Positions 1 through 11,279 of a stretch of 64,000 nucleotides of DNA are shown here, piece by piece. Source of the DNA: Chamaecyparis obtusa (lineage: Eukaryota > Streptophyta > Pinopsida > Cupressales > Cupressaceae); contig BSBK01008850.1 of assembly GCA_027943335.1 (NCBI GenBank), forward strand, positions 124,001 through 188,000, written 5' to 3'. A program made the translations under genes and the position numbers. Under the pieces are notes generated by a model, which saw nothing but the letters and a program-made list of their open reading frames with translations, ran no database searches and was not told the DNA's origin. The first letter of the stretch is position 1; each line of letters begins with the position of its first letter.

Positions 1-1
1 A

Positions 2-640
2 CTTCCTGATAAACCTGGTAACTGGGATTCGCTAAATAAGCCTGATTGGTGGTGAGAGGATCATTATTGTCATTATCACAGAAACAAGGGACATCTGACA
101 GACAATTGTTTTAAGCTTAAGGATGATATTCAAGATCTTACTGAGAATGGCAGAATCTCCACACATGGCTTAACTAAAAATTTTGATCACACAGCTTTCA
201 AAGATCCTTTACCTAAGCATGATAAAGGGGAAACCTCTCAAGCACATAAGAAGAATCATGATGCAAAGATCAATTACACATATCCTTCTAATACACCTAT
301 GATTAACATGGTAGAGCCTGTTGAGAGTGTTCTAATGATGAGGTCTCAAGATGATAATAAAGCCAATCATGGTAAGCCAAAGTTGGTCTTGCAAACACGT
401 GGTAGTTTGTCTTCCCGAAGGGAGACACTGAACGCTGTTACTAGGGGCAAGCCAAGATTGTTCTTTAAACTGCGCAAGATCCCAAGCAAGCTTTTCCTTC
501 CAAACAAGCAGCTCCTTCAACCACCCCTAGCTATGATCTTGTCCAACATTTACAAAAGACACCAGCCCAGATATCTATCCTTGAGTTGCTTCGGTTATCC
601 CCTTTGCATAGAGAGATTCTTGATGAGGCTCTACGTATAA
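2..640 (+). pseudogene. Ty3/gypsy gag C-terminus and linker (remnant A)
   Basis: The reading frame starting at base 2 encodes a basic segment with a zinc-knuckle-like motif (CHYHRNKGHLTDNC, about bases 71-112) followed by KLKDDIQDLTENGRI. This is the usual end of gag in Tat/Athila-type Ty3/gypsy elements. A TGA stop lies at about 53-55 and the frame otherwise runs open to 640, where it must shift to reach the protease frame. The window edge cuts off the rest of gag. It was once a nucleocapsid that packages element RNA and is now non-functional. The class assignment is secure; the exact lineage is not. Confidence 0.75.
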
Positions 641-1190
641 CATGTGTTCCCAACGACATTGATCCGAATCAATTTCAGGCTATGGTCAACCACATTTCAT
701 CTCCGCTATCTCTCTCCTTTTCTGCAGAAGATGACATATCTATTGCTCACCCTCATAATCTAGCTTTACACATTGAAGTTCTAGTCTATCACACCCGCGT
801 CCACCGAGTCCTAATAGACAATGGTGTAGGGTTAAATATTGTTTCTTTCAATGTCATACAATAGTTGGGTTTATCAAAATTTGCTATGGATTCTAAGAAG
901 AAGATTACTATAAAAGCTTATGATGAAGTGGAAAGATCTTCCAAAGGTCTTGTCACGCTGCCTGTCTGAGTGGGCCCTATCACAAAAGACATTAGCTTCC
1001 AAGTATTGGACATCCCACTCACATATAACATTCTTTTGGGTCGTCCTTGGATCCATGACATGCAGGCTATTCCTTCCATGTATCATCAGTGCGTCAAATT
1101 TTTGTACAATGGCACTGAAGTTGTGATTCCTGGAGACCATACTATTGCTATTAATGCTCTTGTTGCTGCTGAATTTTTTTTCCCTCACAA
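586..1190 (+). pseudogene. Ty3/gypsy aspartic protease (remnant A)
   Basis: An open stretch (586-864) ends in VLIDNGVGLNIVS, the family's active-site block (usually D-[GNS]-G-[SA]), here with a Gly-Val change after the catalytic Asp-Asn-Gly. After a stop at 862-864 and a second at about 967-969, the same domain continues with the conserved flap/C-terminal block ending YNILLGRPWIHDM (about 1025-1066). Upstream sequence (TPAQISILELL) is the typical lead-in of this plant gypsy family. The protease would have cleaved the Gag-Pol polyprotein. Two in-frame stops make it non-functional. Confidence 0.8.
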
Positions 1191-2136
1191 TGAACCTACT
1201 ATTGATCCTAGTACATCTCTAGTTGCTTCTGAGAAATCACTTAAGATGATAAGCCTTGGTATGGGTGAATATACACTAGATTCCTTTTCTTCTATACCTA
1301 TTTCTCCTAGGTCATATGGGAAAACTTCTGATAAAATGAAGCCTTCCACTTCTACTATGGTGATCTTTGATACTTTTTTTCCTTCATCCATTCCTTTAGA
1401 AGCAGAAAGAGAAGAACAAGTTGTTCAAGAGTGGATCTATAGAGAAGATTCTAGAAATACTCCCATGCTCAATAATTCAGACACAGATACTGATAAGTCA
1501 CCACTACACACTATGGCTCACATGGGAGATGATCTTCCTTCTACTTCACTTCTTTGGGGAGAAGAATGTATATCTACTAATGATATGGCTGAGGCCTCTA
1601 TGTCTAGAACCTATGTGCCTAAAGAATCATTGCACTATGATAGACAACGTCACAACATTGCACGACTGCTACAAAGAGGTGATCTCTCACATAATGACAT
1701 GAGTATCTCTACTTCTCAGCATCTTAAGCCTCTTCTAGAAGATTCTTCCATGACAAATATGGATGTTGATGTAGTTCATACCTCTCATAACCATCTCGAT
1801 GTAGTCGATGAGTCTCACGAAGGGTCTAATGGGTTTGTTCCCTGTATTGCCTTAGTAGACTATGTTGGTCCTTCTATGACAAATCTAGATCTAGCTACTT
1901 TTGGAGCTTACCCTATAGGCTCAACTTCTCTTGTCACTAGAGATGACACCTCTCACATAAATGCTATTGAACCAATCACTTCATTTCATCTTGCATCAAC
2001 ACCTATTACTTCTTCTACCAACGAACTAGCAACAAAAAAGATTGAATCAACAATCAAGTATCACAGTCATCACGTCGAAAGAAAAGAGCAATGGTCAGAT
2101 GGTGAAAACCACATTGTGGTGGTATCCAAACCTTAG
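1191..2136 (+). pseudogene. Ser/Thr-rich linker after protease (remnant A)
   Basis: This is the continuation of the open frame that starts at 970 and ends at 2136. About 310 residues rich in Ser, Thr, Asp and His, with no domain I recognise, follow the protease block. In intact relatives this position holds the linker before reverse transcriptase. Here no RT motif (such as YxDD) follows, and the next recognisable domain is the end of RNase H at 2194. RT was therefore probably lost by internal deletion. The long open frame may simply be a neutral linker that has escaped stops. Confidence 0.5.
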
Positions 2137-2193
2137 AAAAGTAAAAATAAAAATCTGGTCAAAAATAATGATTCTCAAATAAAAGATGACAAG

Positions 2194-2733
2194 TTGAGTC
2201 TCTACAAAAAAATGGTGCACTACTTCAAGCATGATCTCATATCTGTTATACTTCAGCCCATTCCTAAAGCTGAGAACAAAGTTGCTAATGCTTTGGTTAC
2301 TTCAACATCCATCTTACAAATGAAAAGGCATAAATCTCACTTCAAGTTTCTGGTGGATGAATTACGCTATCCTGCTCACAAATCTTACAATCCTACCATA
2401 TTTTCATATCTTCCACCTCATATTCCTCTTGGAAATCCGCCATGCCATTCTTTCCGCCATCCCTTACACTTTGCCTTTGTCTCTGGTGACTTGTATAGGA
2501 AGGGTCTAGACAGAACTCTCCTTAAGTTTCTAGAAATAGAGGAGTTAGAAAAAGTGCTAGTTGAAATCCATGATGGCATATGTGGATCCGATTCTAATGA
2601 TCCTCTGCTAGCTCAGACATTGCTTAGGGCTGGTTATTATTGCTCAAACTATTTGAGACCTCCTATCATCATAGTTGCAGCATTTGGGCCTGGGGCCTAT
2701 CAGTTCTCTACATCAGAGGAAGCAGATTCTTGA
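2194..2733 (+). pseudogene. RNase H tail and integrase zinc-binding domain (remnant A)
   Basis: The frame begins with the C-terminal part of a gypsy RNase H (IPKAENKVANALVTSTS, degenerate from the usual NxxADALA block). It continues into the integrase N-terminal domain: DLYRKGLDRTLLKFLE, EIHDGICGS and LAQTLLRAGYYCSNYL match the HHCC zinc-binding segment, but the reading ends before the final Cys pair. The integrase catalytic core (D,D,E) is absent and the putative LTR starts immediately after. The remnant lacks RT, most of RNase H and the integrase core, so it cannot move on its own. Confidence 0.75.
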
Positions 2734-3651
2734 TACCTATTTTTGTCTGGGGCATTCTTTGTACATATTTATTGATATTTATTCTTGATCAAATCCTAGC
2801 TCTATCATTTATTCGATTATTTTCTATGGGCTAACCATTTTATCCTAAGTTTTTATTTATTTAAAAGGAATATTTCCTCCCCTTTTAAATAAATAAAAGC
2901 CCCCACTTTTCCTCTTATCCTAAGTTGCACAAATAAAACATTATTCTTATTTTATAAAAAGGGGAAAAACACTTTTGTCTCATATGGACACAAAAGTCAA
3001 CTCTTATTTTCTCATTGGAGGATATTTGTGCACATGGATTGATCCCTCTTCAAGCTCCACCGTTGATTAAATCTTTTTCCTCTTAATCTCCATGGTCCAT
3101 TCCTTCTCATTTCCTTTAAAAGGAGAGCTCTCTTCTTCATTCTAGATCCTCAACTTTTTATGCTAATGTTATGCTACAGGTTTTCTAGGTCACTTTGGAG
3201 CTTTTGGAGATTTGGAGCATTCTTGGCTTTTGCATTTACATGTTATCATAGTTTCATTTCTTGCATAGTAGCTTCATTTTCATGGCATTCTTAGCTTAGA
3301 TTTCCTTTATGCTTTAGATTAATTCATCTAGTTTAACTAGGAGGCTTTGTAATACTTGCATCTTTCATTTTCATAGCTTAGCTTGCATTTCCATTTCTAG
3401 CATAGCATTGCATTGCATTTCCATTCTTGATTCTTGAGGATATTGGAAATCTTGCCCTTGTCTTCATTGAATCTCGCATTGCATGGTTTACTAGCAAGGT
3501 TATAGGCTAAATAGCTCTAGCTAAGAGCATTCTTAAAACCTTTACACTCCATGCTTAGGGAGCTATGGATCAATTTTTGAGACCTCATTCTTGAGTGTTC
3601 TTGAATGTAATGATTCATAGAAGTGTGGTTACATTTTCACCATACAAACCT
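2731..3651 (+). repeat. Probable 3' LTR of gypsy remnant A
   Basis: A purine-rich run (about 2713-2728) is followed by TGATACC, a plausible LTR start right after the polyprotein. The stretch then has features of plant gypsy LTRs: T/C-rich runs, a candidate promoter area near 2940-3130, and repeated GCATTGCATTTCC-like words at 3360-3425. No second LTR is in the window, so the end is inferred from the start of the next element at 3652. No TSD could be assigned. Confidence 0.5.
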
Positions 3652-4081
3652 AGCCAAATCTTCCTTGTACCACACAAAAAAATGTGCGATAACTATGTCT
3701 ACTCCAACCTTAATTGTTTAAGAATTCATCATATCAGATAAAGTATGTTTAAGAATTGTTGGGGGTTCTATTACACCTTTGTTGTAAACATGTCATTGGT
3801 TCAGTTCTGTAAATTTTTTTTTTGTGTTAAATGCATTTAAATGGAACATTAATCATAGTAATAATATGCTTAATCAATTAGTAATTGGAAAATTAAATGC
3901 AGATAACACCTTTATCAGTTTAGCATGTCATTATAAGATACTAAAGAAGACCTACTATTTGTCAGAAAAATCTTCATTATCAGACATACTTTATCTGATA
4001 TGATGAATTCTTAAACAATTAAGGTTGGAGGAGACATAGTTATCACACAGTTTTTTTGTGTGGTACAAGGAAGATTTGGCT
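3652..4081. mobile_element. Foldback/MITE-like element with ~98-bp inverted arms
   Basis: Bases 3652-3748 (starting AGCCAAATCTTCC) are the near-perfect reverse complement of 3984-4081 (ending GGAAGATTTGGCT). The roughly 235-bp A+T-rich centre has no open reading frame. A non-coding element with long terminal inverted repeats is typical of non-autonomous DNA transposons. No convincing TSD was seen, so the superfamily is not assigned. Confidence 0.75.
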
Positions 4082-4535
4082 GATTAAGAGTGAGGCCTTC
4101 TTTATAATCTCATAAGTTTTGTACTACACATGCAACGTATTGTGAGTTTGAAGAGAGTTAAAGGTTTTTAATTGAAATTAGTGATCTTAAAGGTGTTAAA
4201 GTCTTGTTTTGGTTTTTCCTTTCCACTATGCAATAAGGAATAGTTTTCAAACATTCATATTCACTTATTGAATGCTTTGGAGACTAGTGGTTTGACTATA
4301 CATGCCTTACCAGTGATTGAGATTCATTAAAGGATATAAAACCCTTCATTTTCGGTTATTGTGTGTGGATTCAAATGTAGTTTTGATTTGGTTAATGTTT
4401 AGAAGAGATCAATAAAGTATTTAAATACAATCTTACATGTTTGGAGAGGTTTGAGAGGCACTTATCATGATTGTACTATCACAAAAAGTGGCATAGACTA
4501 TTTTTACTAAGTTTCTTTTCTCTATTTTGAGGTTC
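4082..4535. other. Unassigned A+T-rich stretch
   Basis: No coding motif, repeat or inverted structure was recognised between the foldback element and the first NOG1 homology. It could be 5' flank of the NOG1 copy or decayed repeat. Confidence 0.4.
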
Positions 4536-4780
4536 TCATTGCCAAAGTGGCCAAAGACTATGTTAGGCTGATAAAATATGGGGATTCTCTTTACCATTGA
4601 AAATATTTGAAGGTTGCTACACTTGGATGTATGTGTACCATTGTTAAGATAATTGGACTGAGTTTGGCTTACCTCAAATAGGTGAGACAGCATATGGAAA
4701 GGTTTCCATCTATTGACCCAAATACCAGGACTATTTTGATCTGTGGGTACCCTAATGTTGGCAAGAGTTATTTTATTAAT
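4536..4780 (+). pseudogene. NOG1: NOG1 nucleolar GTPase pseudogene, fragment 1 (G1/P-loop region)
   Basis: Translation gives the NOG1-specific segment KDYVRLIKYGDSLY, then SLAYLK and [20 protein letters not shown] followed by [13 protein letters not shown] is the GTPase G1/P-loop. NOG1 is a conserved GTPase needed for 60S ribosomal subunit assembly in the nucleolus. In-frame stops (about 4602 and 4678) break the frame. The N-terminal roughly 115 residues are not recognisable upstream. The homology stops after FIN, and the next codons of the gene (TRVDVDVG) lie at 5438-5462 beyond an insertion. The family assignment is firm because later fragments, down to the C-terminal tail, appear in order. 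Confidence 0.85.
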
Positions 4781-5437
4781 TATGATGAGTTGTATCATTC
4801 CCATCATGTCCCATGCTTGCACCATGTGTACCCTAAAATATAGGATGTAAATCATTATTCTCTTCTTGACCAAAGGCTGCCATTTCTTGAGGTAGTGGAG
4901 TTATGTCACTATTATGAACTCAGAATTATGGTCATACCCTAGTGAAAAATTTTAAATGGATACAACCATCTTTTTTGTGCAATGGTTAGGCCCAACATTT
5001 AGATCTTGAATGCCAAGGGTAGATGCCTCTTCTTTACTGATTAATCCATGTGAAAAATTTGCAGACTTGTGAGAATGAGGAAAGGAGCCTCTACTATCCA
5101 AATTCAAAACTTGGGACTTTTCTTTCCTTCCATCTTCAGATTCACCACACACCATGAAATTTAGATTTTCCTCATAGTCTTATCAATTGAGAAGAGGAGT
5201 CCATATCAACTTCATGTTCTTCACCAACTGCTAATTCAAAATCAATCTTTGAGCAATCTGAATACTCATCAAACCTCTCTTGAATGTCCTCACTACAAGC
5301 CACATGTCATCTTCATTACATCTTTTTATTTCATGTTTTAATCTTTAAGATTTTGATCAAGAATATAGGTTTTAATGAAATATCAATTTGATTTGAAAAG
5401 TTTGTGTTCTTTAAAAATTTGAAAGACTCTAATACTT
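4781..5437 (-). other. 657-bp insertion in NOG1 with minus-strand exon-like segment
   Basis: This interrupts NOG1 between FIN and the following TRVDVDV. It is not a canonical intron, because no GT follows the last NOG1 codon. On the minus strand, 5155-4952 is open, and about 5320-5170 in the same direction reads as an acidic peptide (for example DIQERFDEYSDCSKIDFEL). Together they resemble a captured plant exon. I do not recognise the gene. No terminal repeats or TSD were found. Confidence 0.4.
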
Positions 5438-5462
5438 ACTAGGGTGGATGTGGATGTGGGAC
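5438..5462 (+). pseudogene. NOG1: NOG1 pseudogene, fragment 2 (TRVDVDVG)
   Basis: Eight codons match the NOG1 stretch that normally follows the P-loop (TRADVDV). The last five bases, GGGAC (5458-5462), are the left copy of the target duplication made by the gypsy insertion. The right copy, GGAAC, is at 16619-16623, where the gene continues with PYASTTKSLF. Confidence 0.8.
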
Positions 5463-7801
5463 TGTTACCCAAAACTTCCTATCATATAGTTTTGGCTTGT
5501 CTTCACTTGTGAGGTAAATCCACAAGGTTTTACAGTTTGCGCCCTTAGCCCCATGTTCTCAAATGTGTCACCATGCTCCAGTTCTGATCGCATGTGCTAG
5601 TGCATAAAGACCAGGGGGATATTCAAGTTTTAGGGTCTGTAGGAAATAGCTTATTTCATATCAGAGGGTATTAAAATTTGTCTAAGTATAAAAACCCTTG
5701 ATGTTTTCTATTTCCCTGATGCCTTTTCAGTTTTAAGAGAAAACCCTTGTTATTTTTGACCTTTCGCACCTCACACTTCTTCTCTGGTGTCATCTTTTCC
5801 TATGTGCACTATTGCAACCAAGTGGGCCTAGTTCTTCAGGATGTAGTCGCTTGATCTCTAGATTTTCTAGCAGTTAAGTCTTTATTTCAGCGACTGGGTG
5901 ACTATGTGTTCGCTAAGTCTCTTGTTTATGCCAGTTAAGTACTTTTCATTCAACAACCTAGTATTTTCTTTAGTTTTGTGTTCACACAACCTCGACTATT
6001 TGTGCCTTAACCTTCAATGACTTGGTGGGCCGTTAATGTTATGTCTGGCGGTCTTAGTTCTGAAGCAGTTAAAATATAGAAGATTTACGATTGTTGTGTG
6101 GCCACTATGGGAAAGTTCTTGATGGTTAATCTTCATGGCCTTGCGACAGTCATTCAATGGAAAGGTGATCCGATAGTGGGTCTGCTACCGGTCATGCTGA
6201 GGTTCGTATTTCAGATTGGTTGAAGGGTGGCGATGTGGCAGTTGACAGTAGGCCCGAAATATTCAGGTGGGATGACAGTGCAGAAAGATCTATGGTTGTC
6301 ACTTGATCACAAGGGATATTCTTTCTCTTTGTGATAATGTGACCACCATATGATTTAAAAGGCCATAATTAAGTGGGTTTGCTACCAGGTTGTGCTGATT
6401 TTTCTATTTCCCATTGAGTGAAAGATTGATGATGTGGTCGACAACCTTTCAGAGCTTGGTTGATTGTTGCATTGATTAATGTGGGCCTTTCAATTTGCCG
6501 GTAAATGATATGATCAATAGTCATGTTTTAAAATAGAACCATATGGTTGTCGGAGCTCGATTTTGAATCTTCCTATGAGGTTTCATGTTAGTTTGTTACA
6601 ACTGGCCATGAAATGACAAAGGGGTGGCTATGAATTGATTTCTCCAGGATGATTGTAGTTGGGGAAATGATGCAGAGATCTGGGTAGTCATCCTAGCTCG
6701 ATTCTTGCTTTCTTGGGTTGGCACCACCTGTGACCATTTGTGCTTTTTAAATTCAAAATATCTGTGAAGATCAAATTTGAACATTTATGATGAACTTGAC
6801 TTATAGAAACAAAGCCATGGCGATGGCATGAGGTTTTCAACTTGCAGCAAAGTAGACGGATTAGGTGGCTCGTCTGCATGATAGTTATGGCAATGGAAAG
6901 ACATGTAGGCATGTATCTCATCGGCCAAGATATTTCAAAGATGCATTTATGATCAGACATGACAGAGTTAGGGTTTCTATTATTTTATGAAAATCTATGT
7001 AACCCTAATTTTGATGCCTGTGTGCAAGGGAGATGCATATATTAGTTTTGGGAGCTTTTAGAGAAAAGGGTTTACGATTGTAAAAAGATAGTTTTCTCTT
7101 TCTTAGGAGTTATTCGTGGCATTTGTTCTACCCTCTGGCTCTTACAGTTTGTAATCTTTCATTGATTTATCAGACTTAATAGAGGCTTTTTGTGGCATTT
7201 GTTCTACCCTCAGGTCTTTTCCTTATCTGTATTTCTCTTATTGGGTATGATATATTGGCTTTGTTAGGAAAATCTTGGAGTTCCAGAGCCCTTCTTTCTT
7301 TTAGTTTATTTGTGTACTACTGTGTGTGATTTGATTTAGGTAGTTTTGTGAATTTTGTTCATCCCCTAGCTGTCTTGTCTCATTTCTATTCCCTTTTGCT
7401 AAAGAGAATGTTTGCTTGCAGGTCATAGTTCATGTCTTTTGTTCAGACCTCTTTGTGAAACACAAATGCAAGCCTGTTTAGAAAGATTGTGCTCTTTTAG
7501 ATCTGAGAGCTTTCATGCTAATTTGGTCAATATATTGTGTTCATTTCATTTTGGTTTATCACCTAGTAGGTAGTTTGCTTTCAGTTATTTCCCTTCAACA
7601 TTCCTTCTATCCCTTTCCCTTCAAGAATTTACTTTCCTGTCAAGAAGAAAATTAAGGTGATTATCCAAGAGGAACTAGCCTAGAACCTGGAGGTCTCATC
7701 TCAATTAGCATAGGTCCCATAACCTAGAGATGATTCCCATGTTATACTAGGTTGTCAAGACCAAGAGAGCTTGAAAAGGGTGCAAAGTTGAGTGTATAAC
7801 A
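5463..7801 (+). repeat. 5' LTR of the gypsy element
   Basis: Starts TGTTACCC and ends TATAACA. The matching copy lies at 14280-16618, collinear throughout, for example the shared start of AAAACTTCCTATCATATAG and the shared end GAGAGCTTGAAAAGG. No gene lies inside; the short open frames at 6596-6960 are antisense and without known motifs. Confidence 0.95.
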
Positions 7802-7825
7802 ACTTTTGGCACACCTAGTGGGACT
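7802..7825 (+). promoter_or_regulatory. Candidate tRNA primer-binding site
   Basis: The bases right after the 5' LTR end (ACTTTTGGCACACCTAGTGG) are where the minus-strand primer site must lie, and TTTGGC...GTGGGAC resembles plant gypsy primer sites. I could not assign the tRNA. Confidence 0.5.
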
Positions 7826-8273
7826 CTATAAAGAAGTTTATCTGTAAAGATTATGTTATCTCTGATATACTAATTACATAACATAGACCTTAGAGAGGTT
7901 AATTATCAAGTATATCTGGTGACTCCACTAGTGTAAGGATTCAAGGACTGGCTTGTTCAAAGTTTATGAGAAAGATAGAGACAAGGAGCTCAAAGTGCAC
8001 TGAATTGTCAGAGCTTCCCTGAAAGAGAAAATATAGAGGAAGGTCAACTTAGAGGACACCCCTTACAAGTGGAATACAGTCTACACAACCTGATACTTCA
8101 GAAAGGAGCCCCTTTCCCTTTCATCTCAGAAGAAGAGGAAGATCTCTAACTAGATATTAAAGGAGGATTCAGATCCAACATTAAATAGAACTCGTTCAGT
8201 TGCCACTCAGCAAATCTCAGCTCCTGGAATGGCTAGGCATTTTGCCTTTACACCTTTCAACTAAGGAAGTCCG
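7826..8273 (+). other. Leader between primer site and gag
   Basis: Untranslated leader of the gypsy element. No domain was recognised, and stop codons occur in all frames. Confidence 0.6.
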
Positions 8274-8915
8274 TTGAACTTCACTCAACATCATGATGTT
8301 CCCTTGGTGGCATTTAAGAGTTTACCTGATTTCACAGGTCAAGGACAAACAATAGCTTTTGAACACATAAGAGATGTGACCACTATCTGTAGTATACATA
8401 ATATGACTCAGGAGGATGTGGCCACTAAGTTGTTAGTAGCCTCTCTCAAAGGTAAGGCTCTTGAATGGTTTAGGACTCTAGCTTATGGTTCTATTAATTC
8501 ATGGGAAAAATTATGGGATGTGTTAAGTAGACACTTTGAAGACAAATTAGACAAGCTATCCCTGGTTGAGCAGTTGACGACCATAAAAAGAGACCCCCAA
8601 GAGCAAATGGTGGACTATAACAATAGATTTCTCAAAACATGGAATAGAATTCTAGTCTTAATAACACCATCAGTTGATCATGCTTTCTTATACTTCTTGC
8701 AAAGCTTGAATAGTCAGATCTTTGTCATGATCCAATCTATGGGAGGTACCTCTCTACCCCAAGCTTTGGACATAGTTGTCAAGGCTGAAAATTGTTTAAT
8801 CCAGGCAGGCATGATAGGAAGAAGGCCACCCATGCCCATCTTTCCCAACCTTCAGCCCATAACACCTCTGCAAGTACCTCCTTTTACCCCTATTCCAACC
8901 ATAGTGGCACCTTAG
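8274..8915 (+). pseudogene. Gag capsid (retrotrans_gag) of the gypsy element
   Basis: 213 codons. They contain the capsid-domain pattern of plant gypsy elements: LPDFTGQGQTIAFEHIRDV, then KLLVASLKGKALEWFRTL, then WEKLWDVLSRHF, and a Q-rich segment with YNNRFLKTWN. The first codon in frame is TTG, so a true start may lie just upstream (about 8250, after a stop in PFN*G). The frame ends at 8913-8915 in a Pro-rich segment. Gag-like sequence continues with stops to the nucleocapsid at 9244. Capsid would have formed the virus-like particle. Confidence 0.85.
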
Positions 8916-9243
8916 GCTAGTACTAGCGGTGAAGAGTTAAGGACATGTTTCTCTCAAGAACTGCAAGAAATGAGGAATAGTAAGAAAAGTAGTCAACAAG
9001 AAATGACAAATTTTCTGTAGACTTTAACTAAAGAGGTGACAAACCTAAAGAAACAAGGGCAAGGAATCCAACCACCTTTTTAGCCATAAGGTCAGGGTCC
9101 CAATTAGCAATATCCAAATTAGGGATAATCTTATCAGCAGATTAGGCCACCATACCAAGGAGCTTATCAGGGTCAAAGACAAAATTTTACATTTCCAACC
9201 ATACAACCTTGCACCTCTTAACTCTACAAATCTAGTTAGAGAT

Positions 9244-9648
9244 GTGCTTCCTAGTCAAAATAACATGGCTTTGGATAATGAATGGTGCTTTCCTTGTAAT
9301 CAGCCTCATAATCAGGCTTCATGTTCAAATGGATGGATGAATCAAACCCTAATGGTTCAGAATGCCTCACATACTCAATCGAAAGCCTCTCCTAGTGGGT
9401 CAATTCCTCAACAAGAATTACAAACTAATGAGACTGCTCTTTTCAATTGGGAGCAACAAGACTTCAATGGAGTCAAAGGTGAATTTTCCATTGCCACCAA
9501 CACAAGATCAAAGAGAAGAGCCCAGGACATGGAGCGAGCAGATTCTGGGATTAAATCTACTATATCTATAGAACCACTACAACAATCTACTCCTACCATA
9601 TTGGAGAAGGCTCCTATCATTACAAAGAGGTGGAGCCTATCATATTAA
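9244..9648 (+). pseudogene. Gag nucleocapsid segment with zinc knuckle
   Basis: Contains WCFPCNQPHNQASC (about 9282-9324), a C-x2-C-x3-H-x4-C knuckle close to the canonical retroviral spacing, in a Gln/Asn/Ser-rich context. It lies between the capsid and protease and is separated from both by stops or frame changes. The last 19 bases overlap the next open frame (9630). Confidence 0.7.
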
Positions 9649-10570
9649 AAACACAACAGAGAGTGCACATTGTGACACCTTTTAACATTGTCGACAACAT
9701 GAAAAAGGTGAATGTTACTATGTCTATGTGGGACTCTTTGGCTATTCTAGGACAACCTGAAATTTTGAAGAAGGCCATGGGGGAAATGACAGTTCCTCAA
9801 CCTACAAATAATGCAATAAAGCTAGTGTTGGTCAACATTGATCAAGAAAAGGAGGCTCCAAATAGAAACTCCAAAGCAAATCCCCTGCAAGGTAGGAACT
9901 TCAAACCACCTCCCTTTTATGTATCTTTAATTATTGGAAAATCCTTAGTACATAACTGTATGGTAGATAGCGGAGCTACTAGTACTGTAATGCCAAAAAA
10001 GGTAGCTGACCAATTAGGACTTAAATATGAACCCTTTCAAAAAAAGGTTACACAACTTGATGGATCCTCTGTCAATATAGTAGGTGTAGCCAAAGATACC
10101 AGTCTAGTCCTCCATGCAAGCTCTAATTTCTCCATCCTTCTTGATATATATATCATAGATCTCCCTTCTTTATTTTCCATATGTCTATCGAGGGAGTTTA
10201 CAGCCAAGATAGGAGGCTATCTTTCTTCTGACTGGTCTCACATGCTTTTCCACACAAGATATGGGACCGAGGTCACCATTAAATCTAAATCATTGGCAAC
10301 ACACTATATAGAACCATATGTGTCCGATACAATCAATGCAAGTTTCCTTGCACTTGATAGTAGTGACTTCCCAATTATCCGAGAGGCAAATACTAAGATA
10401 GAAAATATCCTTGATATTTTACTAGATGAATTAGAATCAAAAAAGGCTTCACAAGCCCAAGAAAGTGTTATCTGGGATACTAGTTTGGGAAGCTATTTGA
10501 TACAAGAAAGTGGGTCCATAGAGCCAAACCTTCTCAAGGAGGACACTGATTCAGAAGATCAGAGCAATCA
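9630..10570 (+). pseudogene. Aspartic protease domain of the gypsy element
   Basis: This is the first ~310 residues of a 406-residue open frame (9630-10850). It contains MVDSGATSTVMPKKVADQLG (around 9960), the retropepsin active site D-S-G-A, then LDGSSVNIVGVAKD as the flap region and an I-D-L-P block. The catalytic triad is intact in sequence. The frame starts within an open stretch overlapping the nucleocapsid, so the original start was probably by translational continuation rather than a separate ATG. The same open frame continues directly into an RNase H domain instead of reverse transcriptase. Confidence 0.88.
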
Positions 10571-10572
10571 GG

Positions 10573-10960
10573 TTTGGGAATTGTTTTTTGATGGCGCTAG
10601 AAGTAGACATGGTTCTGGTGGTGGTGCTATGCTAGTGTCCCCAAAAGGAGAAAGATACTATATAGCTTTTAGATTCAATTTCTCCTCCACTAGTAACACT
10701 GCGGAGTATGAAAGTCTAGTGAATGGACATGAGTGGGCTAGGAAGGGAGGGCTCAAAGCCCTAAAATTTTACGGTGATAGTGAGTTAGTAGTCAGCCAAG
10801 TGAGAGGGATAAGTGCAACCAAAAATGACACCATGAAAGCATACAAATAGAGAGTTTGGGATACAATTGAAGACTTTTGTACTTTCAATATTGTTGCCAT
10901 CCCTAGGAAGTTAAATCAAAATGCAAACAAATTAGTGGCTGTTGGATCTCAGTATGACAT
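10573..10960 (+). pseudogene. Archaeal-type RNase H located before reverse transcriptase
   Basis: The end of the 9630-10850 frame reads WELFFDGARSRHGSGGG, then NTAEYESLVNGHEWARKGG and LKFYGDSELVVSQVRG. These carry the first three catalytic acids (D in FFDGA, E in TAEYE, D in YGDSE) of the additional RNase H known from Tat-type plant gypsy elements. After a TAG at 10848-10850 the module continues to NANKLVAVGSQYD, where the usual NxxADALA Asp is replaced. In described Tat elements this domain sits after RT-RNase H; here it precedes RT (11280). The domain call is strong. The unusual order is seen directly in the sequence. Confidence 0.85.
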
Positions 10961-11279
10961 TCCTAATAGTGTTTCAAAGAAAAGAGACCAGCAGAACATT
11001 AAAGTAGTTGTTAGACCCTCTATTCTTGATAATAATGTCAATTAGCAAGTGTTTGACAATGACGAGCAAATTCTATAGTTCTTGTTTGAAGAGGATGTTT
11101 TCTCAGAACATGACCAAGAGAGACTATTACAGAACTACGGTGATCAAGTGATACAACTTAGTTCTAATAAGATGCCTAGAGGTCTTGTCACCTTGGAAGT
11201 TTTCTTTAACAAGGATGATCAAGTTAAGAGGAACAAAGTCGACATGGTGATTCAACAAGAACATTGTGTTTAGCTAGAG
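10961..11279 (+). pseudogene. Linker between RNase H and RT
   Basis: Acidic linker, open from 11082 to 11273, containing PRGLVTLEVFFNKDDQVKRN, a segment commonly seen just before RT in Tat-like elements. Stops at 11043-11045 and 11271-11273 break it. Confidence 0.6.

Noticed and set aside
4433..4873. 146-codon minus-strand open frame
   Set aside because: Antisense to the NOG1 homology, which is on the plus strand.
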